NCBI RefSeq assembly: GCF_946482605.1
Contig: NZ_CAMLSE010000041.1
Location: 8,125 to 72,124 of the forward strand
Direction of reading: 5' to 3'
From: an uncultured Dyadobacter sp.
GTDB lineage: Bacteria > Bacteroidota > Bacteroidia > Cytophagales > Spirosomataceae
Length of the DNA: 64,000 nucleotides
Position numbers and translations under genes: made by a program. Position 1 is the first letter of the stretch. Every line of letters starts with the position of its first letter. The notes below the pieces were generated by a model. That model did not search any database, had not been told where the DNA came from, and saw nothing but the letters and a program-made list of their open reading frames with translations. Positions 51,299 to 59,511 of the stretch are shown piece by piece.

Positions 51299-51768
51299 GT
51301 ATCAAACAGAGCTATTTCTTTACAGGATTCGGTTTAAGACAGTTTGGTTGGAAAAATCCCGTCTTATAATTGTTCCCTACGTACGACGGCTCAACTAGGT
51401 GCTGCTGCTCCTAAAAGAAATAATTCCCACTGTTTGGATGACCCCGCTACGGCAAAATACCTACGTTAAAATACTGGCATCCAATTCTAAACTCACAAAA
51501 CGGTCGTTGCTTTCGATTATACGATCTTGTCTCTTCAAATAATCCAGTGGTTTTTCTGTACTCTGCCGAACTGGTGACACTTGGCATGTATCGTTCGAAG
51601 GAATGTTTGAGTTCATTATAGGCGGAGCGGTACACCTTAATCTGTACTTTTCGTCGGCATATTTTTCTGGATGTCTTGGGATCGGCTTATGCTTCACTGC
51701 ATATGCAAATGATCGTTAGTCATACACTTCAAGAGAGTGATGAGATATATAGAGTTCTGTAGATTCCT
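51299..51768. other. Intergenic region with AraC-tail-like fragment
   Basis: Copy D of the dispersed repeat is at about 51514-51575. The rest shows no gene; minus-strand frames are short and contain the repeat only. Confidence 0.4.
51514..51575 (-). repeat. AraC-tail-like dispersed repeat, copy D
   Basis: It contains GGTTTTTCTGTACTCTGCCG, with the minus strand reading SSAEYRKTTGLFEETR and no stop. It is similar to copy B on its right side. Confidence 0.5.
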
Positions 51769-52074
51769 TCAAAGAACTTGTGCCCCCAAAAAGTTTGCGC
51801 GGAAACTGGAAGGTGATTCGCCGGTCTTAGTCATGAACAGCCTGCTGAAATAGGCCGGATCGTCGTAGCCGAGGTTGTAGGCGATTTCCTTGGCGGTAAG
51901 GGAAGTGTGCACCAGCAGCCGCTTTGCTTCGAGTATAATCCGGTTCTTGATCACCTCGTTTGGCTGCGGCAGCCGCAGGCGGTTGAATTTGTGGGTGATC
52001 GTTTTCGGGGCCATGCAGAGGAAATCGGCGTAATCGGCGACGGTGTGTTTGGATTTATAATGCTCCTGCTGATT
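51769..52074 (-). pseudogene. C-terminal fragment of an AraC-family regulator
   Basis: The frame is open from 52074, right after an in-frame TAA, and reads HYKSKHTVADYADFLCMAPK, then LTAKEIAYNLGYDDPAYFSR and a normal C-terminus. This is the DNA-binding half of an AraC regulator; the sensing half is absent. Its 5' part overlaps the start of the amidohydrolase gene on the other strand, where the break lies. Confidence 0.8.
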
Positions 52075-53346
52075 TTACATCACGTCAATGGACAAAGCCC
52101 GCCGAAGAAAGCAATTTTGATCCGAGCGGGATTGGTCTACAATAGTGAAAAGAATCTGTTTGAAAAAGACCAGGAAATATTAATTGTCGATGGTAAGATA
52201 GCTGATCTCGGGCGAAAGGTCTCCGCTCCATCTGGAACTAAAATAATCGACATGAGCAAGCATACAGTTACACCGGGCTTGGTTGATGCTCATACCCATC
52301 TATTGCTGTCGATACCTTATTCTGTAGGCCCGAACCCGATGGTGGTGGATCCTTTGGTAAATTCTGGAACTGATCGCGTCCTACGGGGAGCCGCTATCGC
52401 AAAAAGCTACCTTAATGCTGGTTTTACGACGGTCCGTGATCTGGGAAATTCGGGTATGTTCCTGGACGTGACGTTAAAGAATGCAATTGATAAAGGTTAT
52501 GTTGAAGGGCCGAGAATGTTTGTATCCGGACCAATATTGAGTGCTGTGGGAGGACAGTTTGAAAAGCTGCCACCTCATTTAAGCGATCTGCCGGCGAAGG
52601 AATACAGGATCATTAAAGGAGCAGATGATGCCCGCCAAGCCGTGATGGAGCATCTTAATGCAGGTGTAGATGTTATTAAGATATGTTCGGACAATTCACC
52701 CAATACTTTTCTTCTGACGATTGAGCAGATGCAGGCAATTGTTGAAACTGCACACCTGTACGGCAAAAAGGTAACAGCACATGCAACATATGATAAATCT
52801 ATCCGGAATGCGATTCTAGCTGGTGTCGATGGCATTGAGCACGGCTATGGAATTTCAGATTCATCACTAACCCTTATGGCGCAACGAAACGTCTACTGGG
52901 TACCTACACCTGTCTCGTTTCAGGAAGGGATGATACGTGTAAAGCGTCAAAGTGGTATAACTGGCAAGGATGCAGAAGCAATTGTAAACGACTTTGTACA
53001 ACCGAACAAGGTTGCTATCCAGTCGGCCCTAAAAAAGGGCATTAAAATTGTCGCCGGCTCTGATAGTTATAGTGAAACTGGCCAACCGATGGGAGATCAA
53101 GCGAAAGACGTTTTGGTCGCCCTTAACGAAACGGGGGCAAGTCCAGCAGATGTTCTGCGATTTGCTACATACAATCCAGCTCAAATTTTGAATATGCAAG
53201 GCAGGGTCGGCACATTGAAAAAAGGAGCGCTGGCTGATATTAGTGTATTTGAAGGAAATTTGGAGGAAAACTTTTCGAAATCTCTATTCCATGTTCGGTT
53301 GGTGCTAAAAGGAGGAAATGTTGTTTTCCAGTCCGATAGCGAGTGA
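52060..53346 (+). CDS. Imidazolonepropionase-like amidohydrolase
   Basis: The ATG at 52060 gives 428 residues with a short hydrophobic start (MLLLILHHVNGQS). Metal-site motifs are present: DAHTHLL (HxH), VTAHATYDKS, IEHGYG and VAGSDSYSE. Such enzymes hydrolyse cyclic amides, dipeptides or xenobiotics. The first codons lie inside the AraC fragment of the opposite strand, so the original signal peptide may have been replaced at the rearrangement. The catalytic part appears intact. Confidence 0.85.
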   Translation: MLLLILHHVNGQSPPKKAILIRAGLVYNSEKNLFEKDQEILIVDGKIADLGRKVSAPSGTKIIDMSKHTVTPGLVDAHTHLLLSIPYSVGPNPMVVDPLVNSGTDRVLRGAAIAKSYLNAGFTTVRDLGNSGMFLDVTLKNAIDKGYVEGPRMFVSGPILSAVGGQFEKLPPHLSDLPAKEYRIIKGADDARQAVMEHLNAGVDVIKICSDNSPNTFLLTIEQMQAIVETAHLYGKKVTAHATYDKSIRNAILAGVDGIEHGYGISDSSLTLMAQRNVYWVPTPVSFQEGMIRVKRQSGITGKDAEAIVNDFVQPNKVAIQSALKKGIKIVAGSDSYSETGQPMGDQAKDVLVALNETGASPADVLRFATYNPAQILNMQGRVGTLKKGALADISVFEGNLEENFSKSLFHVRLVLKGGNVVFQSDSE

Positions 53347-53646
53347 ATGGCGTGATATATCATTTGGTAATTATAGGCAAAATATAGCTTATCCTGTTTG
53401 AAAAGCCAACGACTTCCTTTTCACCAGCTACCTTTAAAACGACCATTAAAACCAGAAAATGCAGTAGCGATGCACTACGCTGTCCCCGATAATGGGTACT
53501 ATGTTAAGTGACTGGATAGGGAACATGAAGCTGCTTTTGAAAATGTTTTAGAGAGCTAAAAGGTATGCCCTTGGATAGCCCAGAAACTTGATAGATATGT
53601 TTTAATGTAAATTTAAGACCTTCGTGCCGTTGGATCTACTTTCAAC
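53347..53646. other. Intergenic region
   Basis: No gene, hairpin or repeat stands out in this 300-bp gap before the CPBP protease gene. Confidence 0.4.
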
Positions 53647-54552
53647 ATGTCTATCAGGTTTACCATGCAAAAAACTAGTTCTGTGTTGCTTTTAATAGGG
53701 GTCGTACTCGTAAGTATGGCCATGGGCGTCCTGATTACTCATTTTATTGTGTTCACACCAAAGCCGTACGAGCAGAGCGCAGTACCATCTTTGAAGCATT
53801 TGGATCAATGGTATCTCAGAATGTTTTTACATGCTGTTAATCATTTCTTCACTTTCTTGTTACCGGCCATCTTTTTCTGGCTTGTGGTGGAAAACCGGAC
53901 CTGCGATGAATTGTCAACTTCACCCGTCGACGGCGTTGCGTCAGCTTGGATAGCAGTTGCTGTGGTGATTCTCCTAATACCTGTTAACAAACAAATCATC
54001 GATTGGAACCAGAATATTCAACTTCCTAAGATTTTTACAGAGGTTGAACGCTGGATGCGAGCTAAGGAACAGGAAAAGACGTTGTTAACCCAAGGGCTGT
54101 TACGAACTGATTCATTGTCAAAATTATTTGTGTCCCTGATGGTGTTTGCGTTTATTGGTCCACTTGGGGAAGAGCTTTTTTTTCGAGGAGTACTTCAACG
54201 AAAGCTAAACGAGTGGGGATTAAGTTCATTTAAAAGCATTTGGGCGGCGGCTGTTATTTTTAGTCTGATTCATTTTCAATTCTACGGATTCTTTCCGCGG
54301 TTGCTTTTAGGGGCGCTCTTTGGTTATTTATTTTATTGGTCAGGAAACATCTGTATACCAGTAGTAGCCCATGTCGTCAATAATGGACTTTTTGTGTTAA
54401 CCGCATTTGTTCATGAAAGATGGCCTTGGTTGGGTGCTAATATCGAGATAGTTATCGACAATTGGTTGTCATGCATGATTTCCGTTGCGTTGTCGGCCCT
54501 TGCTCTATTTTTCTTTTGGAGACGTAGCTTTAAAAGGATGGATGTAACTTAG
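53647..54552 (+). CDS. CPBP-family intramembrane metalloprotease-like protein
   Basis: This is a 301-residue membrane protein with the three CPBP motifs: GEELFFRGVLQRKL (EExxxR), SLIHFQFYGFFPR (FxxxH-type) and HVVNNGLFVL (HxxxN). Several membrane helices precede and follow. Members are glutamic/metal-type intramembrane proteases, some acting in bacteriocin self-immunity. There is no such context here; it stands alone. Confidence 0.9.
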   Translation: MSIRFTMQKTSSVLLLIGVVLVSMAMGVLITHFIVFTPKPYEQSAVPSLKHLDQWYLRMFLHAVNHFFTFLLPAIFFWLVVENRTCDELSTSPVDGVASAWIAVAVVILLIPVNKQIIDWNQNIQLPKIFTEVERWMRAKEQEKTLLTQGLLRTDSLSKLFVSLMVFAFIGPLGEELFFRGVLQRKLNEWGLSSFKSIWAAAVIFSLIHFQFYGFFPRLLLGALFGYLFYWSGNICIPVVAHVVNNGLFVLTAFVHERWPWLGANIEIVIDNWLSCMISVALSALALFFFWRRSFKRMDVT

Positions 54553-54627
54553 TCATACAAACGCAGTCTTAGTCGAACGATCGTGCGGATATGCATATTT
54601 TCTGATTATACGAATCTTGGCTCACGA

Positions 54628-55455
54628 CTAAAATAGCGAAAATTGACTTTCCATTGGCTCGTCATTTCCCAACGGTGGCAAGTTCTCATACTTCCAAAAT
54701 TCAAATTTAGGCTTCCCGTCTGGCCGTGGCTTCTTTCCACGGATGCTGAAAACAGGGTGGCAATCCAGCGCTTCGGAAGGAAGCATATAGTCGAAAACAG
54801 CCTGTAGGTCGTCATCGGTCAGATGCTCTGAAACCCAGAACTCTTCCAGCTCTGGCGTAAGAAACAGTGGCATACGGTGCCGATATTCGCCATCGTTATG
54901 GATGTTAGCCATCAGCTCGTTGGCTGAGCGCGTAAGCATGGCAAAGCTGCCGGTTTGTATCTTTTCACCATTAGCAGGCACTGATTCCCTGAGCTCATAG
55001 AAGCCAGGCAAAAGCTGGATCGGCCTATCTTTTTGCCAGATGTAGTAAGGCACCTTTTTTGCCCATCCTTGAATAGCGCGGTGCTCATATGTACCTGATA
55101 CGGGGATCAAGCATCTGTTTTTGCGGATCTTGTGCCAGTATGAGCTTTTATCGCCCAGTACGCGCTCGGACCTCATATCTGCCATCTTAACTCGCATTTT
55201 AAGCCTGTCTTCCGGCGTCTTTCCCCGGTTAACCGGGTATACAGACCATTCCATTTCGGAAAGAATCAGCTCAGAGCCATCTCGCCAGACGATCGGGTAG
55301 TTCGGGAAATCAAATGAGAGGACGTGGTCACGGTCGGGCAGCTGTGGGCTAACCCTGAGGTCTTTGATTTTGGGAAAGAGCTCCTTGGTCAGCTCGATAT
55401 CGCTGTGCAGGGATATATCATAGCATAATTGGCGTCTGGACAAATAGGGAATCAT
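54628..55455 (-). CDS. SOS response-associated peptidase (SRAP/YedK-like)
   Basis: This is a 275-residue protein with the SRAP residues: LCYDISLHSD near the N-terminus (Cys11), GTYEH (catalytic Glu) and RHRMPLFL (catalytic His). SRAP proteins form a DNA-protein crosslink at abasic sites through an N-terminal Cys. Here the Cys is at position 11 from the only good ATG, rather than position 2; no start codon precedes it directly. It is the last gene of the minus-strand mutagenesis cassette, 12 bases after the 101-codon gene. Confidence 0.85.
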   Translation of the reverse strand: MIPYLSRRQLCYDISLHSDIELTKELFPKIKDLRVSPQLPDRDHVLSFDFPNYPIVWRDGSELILSEMEWSVYPVNRGKTPEDRLKMRVKMADMRSERVLGDKSSYWHKIRKNRCLIPVSGTYEHRAIQGWAKKVPYYIWQKDRPIQLLPGFYELRESVPANGEKIQTGSFAMLTRSANELMANIHNDGEYRHRMPLFLTPELEEFWVSEHLTDDDLQAVFDYMLPSEALDCHPVFSIRGKKPRPDGKPKFEFWKYENLPPLGNDEPMESQFSLF

Positions 55456-55467
55456 AATCAGGTGTGC

Positions 55468-55773
55468 TTAATTTTTCTTGGCCAGCAGCTGCTGTTGTTT
55501 CTCGTATGAGATCAAAGTCGACATTTCTGGCTGCTCGACAAACTCGATCCGGTCGAGCCTTCCCATGATCCGGATCGCCTGGCTGTAATGGCCCAGCTCC
55601 TGGTAGAAATTATGGCAGCAAATATCCTGCCCGGAAATGCTCGCGGTATGGCAGGTAAAATGCGTTTGTTCTTCCTTGCATTGCTCGATAATTGCTTTGG
55701 CCCTGGCTGGGCTAACCAGTCGGTCATTGGTAAGCAGACAGTTCTTACAGGCCGATTTGTAAACTTTTATATC
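55468..55773 (-). CDS. Cys-rich small protein without a normal start codon
   Basis: The frame of 101 codons starts directly after, and in phase with, the TAG stop of the preceding gene and reads DIKVYKSACKNC, then IIEQCKEEQTHFTCHTASIS, ICCHNFYQELGHYSQAIRIM. The seven or so Cys and two His suggest a zinc or iron-sulfur site. There is no ATG, GTG or TTG before the Cys motif, only ATA as second codon. Options are a non-standard start, readthrough of TAG, or loss of the start (pseudogene). The sense-codon quality and Cys spacing argue for a real gene. It lies between the 158-residue gene and SRAP. Confidence 0.55.
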   Translation of the reverse strand, partial: DIKVYKSACKNCLLTNDRLVSPARAKAIIEQCKEEQTHFTCHTASISGQDICCHNFYQELGHYSQAIRIMGRLDRIEFVEQPEMSTLISYEKQQQLLAKKN

Positions 55774-56250
55774 CTATTTTATCATCTCATATAAGTCAAA
55801 CTCATGCTCGGGCCCGTTGGCTGTGACCGTGGCTTTGAGCCTGCCGTATTTCAAATCCATCTGGATCACCATCGCATCGTTGGAAGTGACCGGCATATGA
55901 GCTTTGATGTAAGATATCATATTCCGCTGATATAATTTGATCATTTTCTTATTCCAGGATTCTTCCCGGAAGGTGCAAAGGAAAAGGCTGTATTTGGGAT
56001 CGTTGATCAAGGCTGTGAGCTTTTCGATGTCAGCAGTGAGATTAAGCAATTTCCCTTCCTTGCCCGAGAGCTGGGCCGCATGCGCCTTACCTGATTTTTC
56101 ATCCTTGTAGGGTGTTGCCATAAACCCAAAGCCTTCTTTAATTCCAGGCCAGTTGAAGCGCTGCAGCACGATAAAGTGGTTGCCGTGCTGGGTGATGCGC
56201 CGGATCATGGGCAGGTTTAGGATTTCGAAGGGGTTATAAGCGGCTACCAT
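55774..56250 (-). CDS. Unknown protein in the mutagenesis cassette, 158 residues
   Basis: This is a soluble alpha/beta protein (MVAAYNPFEILNLPMIRRIT, then FMATPYKDEKSGKAHAAQLS and MVIQMDLKYGRLKATVTANG). No family is recognised. It lies 15 bases after dnaE2 and ends with TAG, after which the Cys-rich frame continues in phase. The position suggests an accessory role in error-prone DNA synthesis. Confidence 0.6.
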   Translation of the reverse strand: MVAAYNPFEILNLPMIRRITQHGNHFIVLQRFNWPGIKEGFGFMATPYKDEKSGKAHAAQLSGKEGKLLNLTADIEKLTALINDPKYSLFLCTFREESWNKKMIKLYQRNMISYIKAHMPVTSNDAMVIQMDLKYGRLKATVTANGPEHEFDLYEMIK

Positions 56251-56265
56251 GGCTGAAAATACAGG

Positions 56266-59200
56266 TTAACGGAAGTTACGGCCGGAAGGAAAGATTTCCA
56301 ATTGCACAGCCTTCTTTCTGACCTGGGTTTTACGGTTAACAGCCTGGGAGATATATTCATCTTTTTCATCGGCACGCGAGAGCGTAAGCAAATCCGGATC
56401 TTCATCTTTCTGATTGAGATTGCGCAGCAGCGGGGACATATCATAGCAGCGCCGAACGACCACGTGAATGACTTCCCCTTCAATTTGCAGCTTTCCTTCG
56501 ACCATCAAAAGCCGCGAGCGAAGGATCTCCTTGCGGTATTTTTCAAAAAGGCTCTGAAAGACGACCAGGTTAGCCACGCCGGATTCATCCTCAATGGTGA
56601 TAAAGCAAACGCCGCCGGCAGTACCTGGCCGCTGGCGGACGAGCACCAGGCCTGCCACCCGGACAAACTGTTTGTCGCGCAGTTTGGATAGATCCGCAGT
56701 CTTGACCACCCGTTTCGCTGCCAGATCTTGGCGGACAAAAGAAACCGGATGCGCTTTCAGCGAAAGCGAGGTGGACATATAATCCTGGATGACATGCTCG
56801 GAAAGGGAAAGCTTGGGAAGCTCCACGGGCGCTTCGAACTCGCTGGCTGACTGGTGGCCCGCAAAAGCGCCCATCGGCCGGTCGGAGAGGGCAGAGGCCT
56901 CCCACATCGCCTGGCGCCGGTCCATCCCCATGGAGCGAAAGGCGTCCGCGTCAGCGAGCTTTTCCAGCGCCTCCTGGGACACTCCGGCATCCCGCATCAA
57001 ATGGATGGCCTTGTAAGGCTCTTTGCGCCCGGCCATCAGGGCCAGTGCGTCTTTTTCCGCGAGCCCCTTCACCTGCCGGAAGCCCAGCCTGATCGCCCTA
57101 TATTCCCCTTCTGGTTCTTCGAGCGTGTTATCCCACTGAGAAATATTCACATCCACCGGCCTAACTTTGACCCCGTGTTTCTGGGCATCAATCACAAGCT
57201 GGGATGGTTGGTAAAAGCCCATGGGCTGGCTATTTAATAGCGCAGTGGTAAACACATCCGGATAATAGCACTTCATCCAGCAGGAAACGTAGACCAAAAG
57301 CGCGAAGCTGGCCGCGTGGCTCTCGGGAAAACCGTAGCTACCGAAACCTTCGAGCTGCTTGAAGATCCGGCGCGCATATTCTTCCGTATAACCACGACCG
57401 GTCATCCCGTCAATCAGCTTTTTCTCAAACTGGGTAACAAGCCCGTTCAGCTTAAAGGTCGCCATGCTGCGCCGAAGCTTGTCGGCTTCGGCAGGGGTGA
57501 AACCGGCCGCTACGATCGCGATCTTCATTGCTTGCTCCTGGAATAGGGGGACGCCCAGCGTGCGGCCGAGTATGTCTTCGAGCTCCTTGGACGGATATTC
57601 GACGGGCTCTTCGCCATTTCTGCGGCGCAGGTACGGGTGGACCATATCCCCCTGGATCGGGCCTGGCCGCACGATAGCAACTTCGATCACCAGGTCATAG
57701 AAGTTCTCGGGCCTGAGCCTAGGCAGCATCGACTGCTGGGCCCGGCTCTCGATTTGGAAAACCCCGATGGTATCGGCATGCGAGATCATCTCATACACTT
57801 TCGGATCATCTTGTGGAACAGTGGCCAGCGTGAAGGTCTTATCATAATGGTTTTTTAAAAGGTCAAAGCCTTTGCGGATACAGGTAAGCATGCCCAGGGC
57901 TAGCACATCGATTTTTAGAAAGCCCAGCGTATCGATATCGTCTTTGTTCCATTCGATATTGGTGCGGTCTTCCATCCTGGCGTTGATGATCGGGCATAGG
58001 TCTGTGATCTTGCCCTGGGTGATCACAAACCCGCCGGTATGCTGGCCGAGCTGCCGTGGGAAGCCCATAAACTGCTTGGTCAGATCGAGCGTCTTCAATA
58101 GGTGCGGATCATTAGCGTTAAAGCCCTGATCAGAAATGCGCTTTCCTTCAAACCACTCATCGGTAAACTCCCAGATCGAGCTGGAAAGCTTGTTGATGGC
58201 ATCGACAGACATACCCATCGCTTTGGCCACATCGCGCACCGCGCCCTTCTGGTGCAGCTGGGTGACAGTCGCCACGATCGCTGAGCGGTCACGGCCATAT
58301 TTCTGGTAGATGTACTGGATCACTTCTTCCCGGCGCTCATGCTCAAAGTCCACGTCGATATCCGGCGGCTCATTACGGGCTGATGATATGAACCGCTCGA
58401 AGAGCAGATCAAACTTGGTAGGATCAACGCTGGTGATGCCAAGACAGAAGCAGACCGTCGAGTTGGCCGCAGAGCCGCGCCCCTGGCACAGAATGCCGCG
58501 CTCACGGGCGAAGCGGACAATATCATAAACCGTCAAAAAGTATGCGGCATAGTCCATTTCGGCCACGAATTTGAGCTCGTGCTCGATCGCGCTGGCTACT
58601 TTCTCGGGCACCGGCTCCCCGTAAAAGTCACTGGCACCCTTCCAGGCCAGGTATGTCAGCTCTTCCTGCGGGCTCCGGTCGCCACCGGTGATCTCTTCCG
58701 GATACACATATTGCAATGTGTCCAGCGAGAAAGTGCAGGCTTCAGCAATCTCTTGTGTTCTGGCGATCGCGTCCGGGTAGCCGCGGAAGATCCGGAGCAT
58801 CTCTGCCTGGTCTTTCAGGTAACGCTCCGCATTTTGGTGTAGCCGGAAGCCGGCATTGTAGATCGTGCATTTCTCGCGCACGCAGGTGACGATGTCTTGC
58901 AGCTGCCGCCTGTCGGGATGATGATAATGCACATCGTTGGTGGCCACCAGCGGCACATCCAGGCGTTTGGAGATTTCAGAAAGGCGGAAGAACTTCTTGA
59001 CATCGCTTTCCACGTAGGAGCGGGTAGCAGCTAGGTAAAGCTCTGAGCCCAGCTCACCGCGATATTCGCGCAGAGCCCTTTCAAAGCCCGGATCAAACTC
59101 AAAGGATGCATTCAGCGTCATAGGCGCGACGGCAACAAACTTCATCCCTTCGGCATGTTCATATACATCCCTTCGGTACAGATCGCACTTTCCTTTTTCA

Positions 59201-59496
59201 GTCCTTCTGTTGCCAAGAGAAAGCAGCGCTGAAAGGCGCGAGTATGCAGGCTGATCGGTAGGGTAGGCCAGAAGGCTCGGCCCATCGATTAGATCCAGCC
59301 GCGCGGCCGGGATGATCTCAAACCCTTTGCCGCGTGCAGCCGAATGCGCGCGCACGATCCCTGCCAGTGTGTTCCGGTCTGTGATGGCGATCTTGTTATA
59401 GCCGTAGTGCATCGCCTGCTCGACGAGCTCTTCGGGGTGCGAAGCCCCACGAAGGAAGCTAAAATTGCTGGTTACCTGTAATTCGGTGTACTGCAT
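56266..59496 (-). CDS. dnaE2: Error-prone DNA polymerase DnaE2 (PolIII alpha-like)
   Basis: This is a 1076-residue protein. The N-terminal PHP domain begins YTELQVTSNFSFLRGASHPE. The polymerase domain has GRGSAANSTVCFCLGIT and the catalytic acidic motif PDIDVDFEHERREEVIQY, and the OB-fold follows near the C-terminus (VRVAGLVLVRQRPGTAGG). The length is that of ImuC/DnaE2. With imuA and imuB it forms the mutasome that bypasses lesions during the SOS response. It lies 15 bases after imuB. Confidence 0.93.
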   Translation of the reverse strand: MQYTELQVTSNFSFLRGASHPEELVEQAMHYGYNKIAITDRNTLAGIVRAHSAARGKGFEIIPAARLDLIDGPSLLAYPTDQPAYSRLSALLSLGNRRTEKGKCDLYRRDVYEHAEGMKFVAVAPMTLNASFEFDPGFERALREYRGELGSELYLAATRSYVESDVKKFFRLSEISKRLDVPLVATNDVHYHHPDRRQLQDIVTCVREKCTIYNAGFRLHQNAERYLKDQAEMLRIFRGYPDAIARTQEIAEACTFSLDTLQYVYPEEITGGDRSPQEELTYLAWKGASDFYGEPVPEKVASAIEHELKFVAEMDYAAYFLTVYDIVRFARERGILCQGRGSAANSTVCFCLGITSVDPTKFDLLFERFISSARNEPPDIDVDFEHERREEVIQYIYQKYGRDRSAIVATVTQLHQKGAVRDVAKAMGMSVDAINKLSSSIWEFTDEWFEGKRISDQGFNANDPHLLKTLDLTKQFMGFPRQLGQHTGGFVITQGKITDLCPIINARMEDRTNIEWNKDDIDTLGFLKIDVLALGMLTCIRKGFDLLKNHYDKTFTLATVPQDDPKVYEMISHADTIGVFQIESRAQQSMLPRLRPENFYDLVIEVAIVRPGPIQGDMVHPYLRRRNGEEPVEYPSKELEDILGRTLGVPLFQEQAMKIAIVAAGFTPAEADKLRRSMATFKLNGLVTQFEKKLIDGMTGRGYTEEYARRIFKQLEGFGSYGFPESHAASFALLVYVSCWMKCYYPDVFTTALLNSQPMGFYQPSQLVIDAQKHGVKVRPVDVNISQWDNTLEEPEGEYRAIRLGFRQVKGLAEKDALALMAGRKEPYKAIHLMRDAGVSQEALEKLADADAFRSMGMDRRQAMWEASALSDRPMGAFAGHQSASEFEAPVELPKLSLSEHVIQDYMSTSLSLKAHPVSFVRQDLAAKRVVKTADLSKLRDKQFVRVAGLVLVRQRPGTAGGVCFITIEDESGVANLVVFQSLFEKYRKEILRSRLLMVEGKLQIEGEVIHVVVRRCYDMSPLLRNLNQKDEDPDLLTLSRADEKDEYISQAVNRKTQVRKKAVQLEIFPSGRNFR

Positions 59497-59511
59497 GAGA
59501 TGAGGGAGGTT

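Noticed and set aside
55512..55727. 71-residue minus-strand frame starting MTDWLAQPG
   Set aside because: It is out of phase with the Cys-rich frame at the same place, which has far better protein character.
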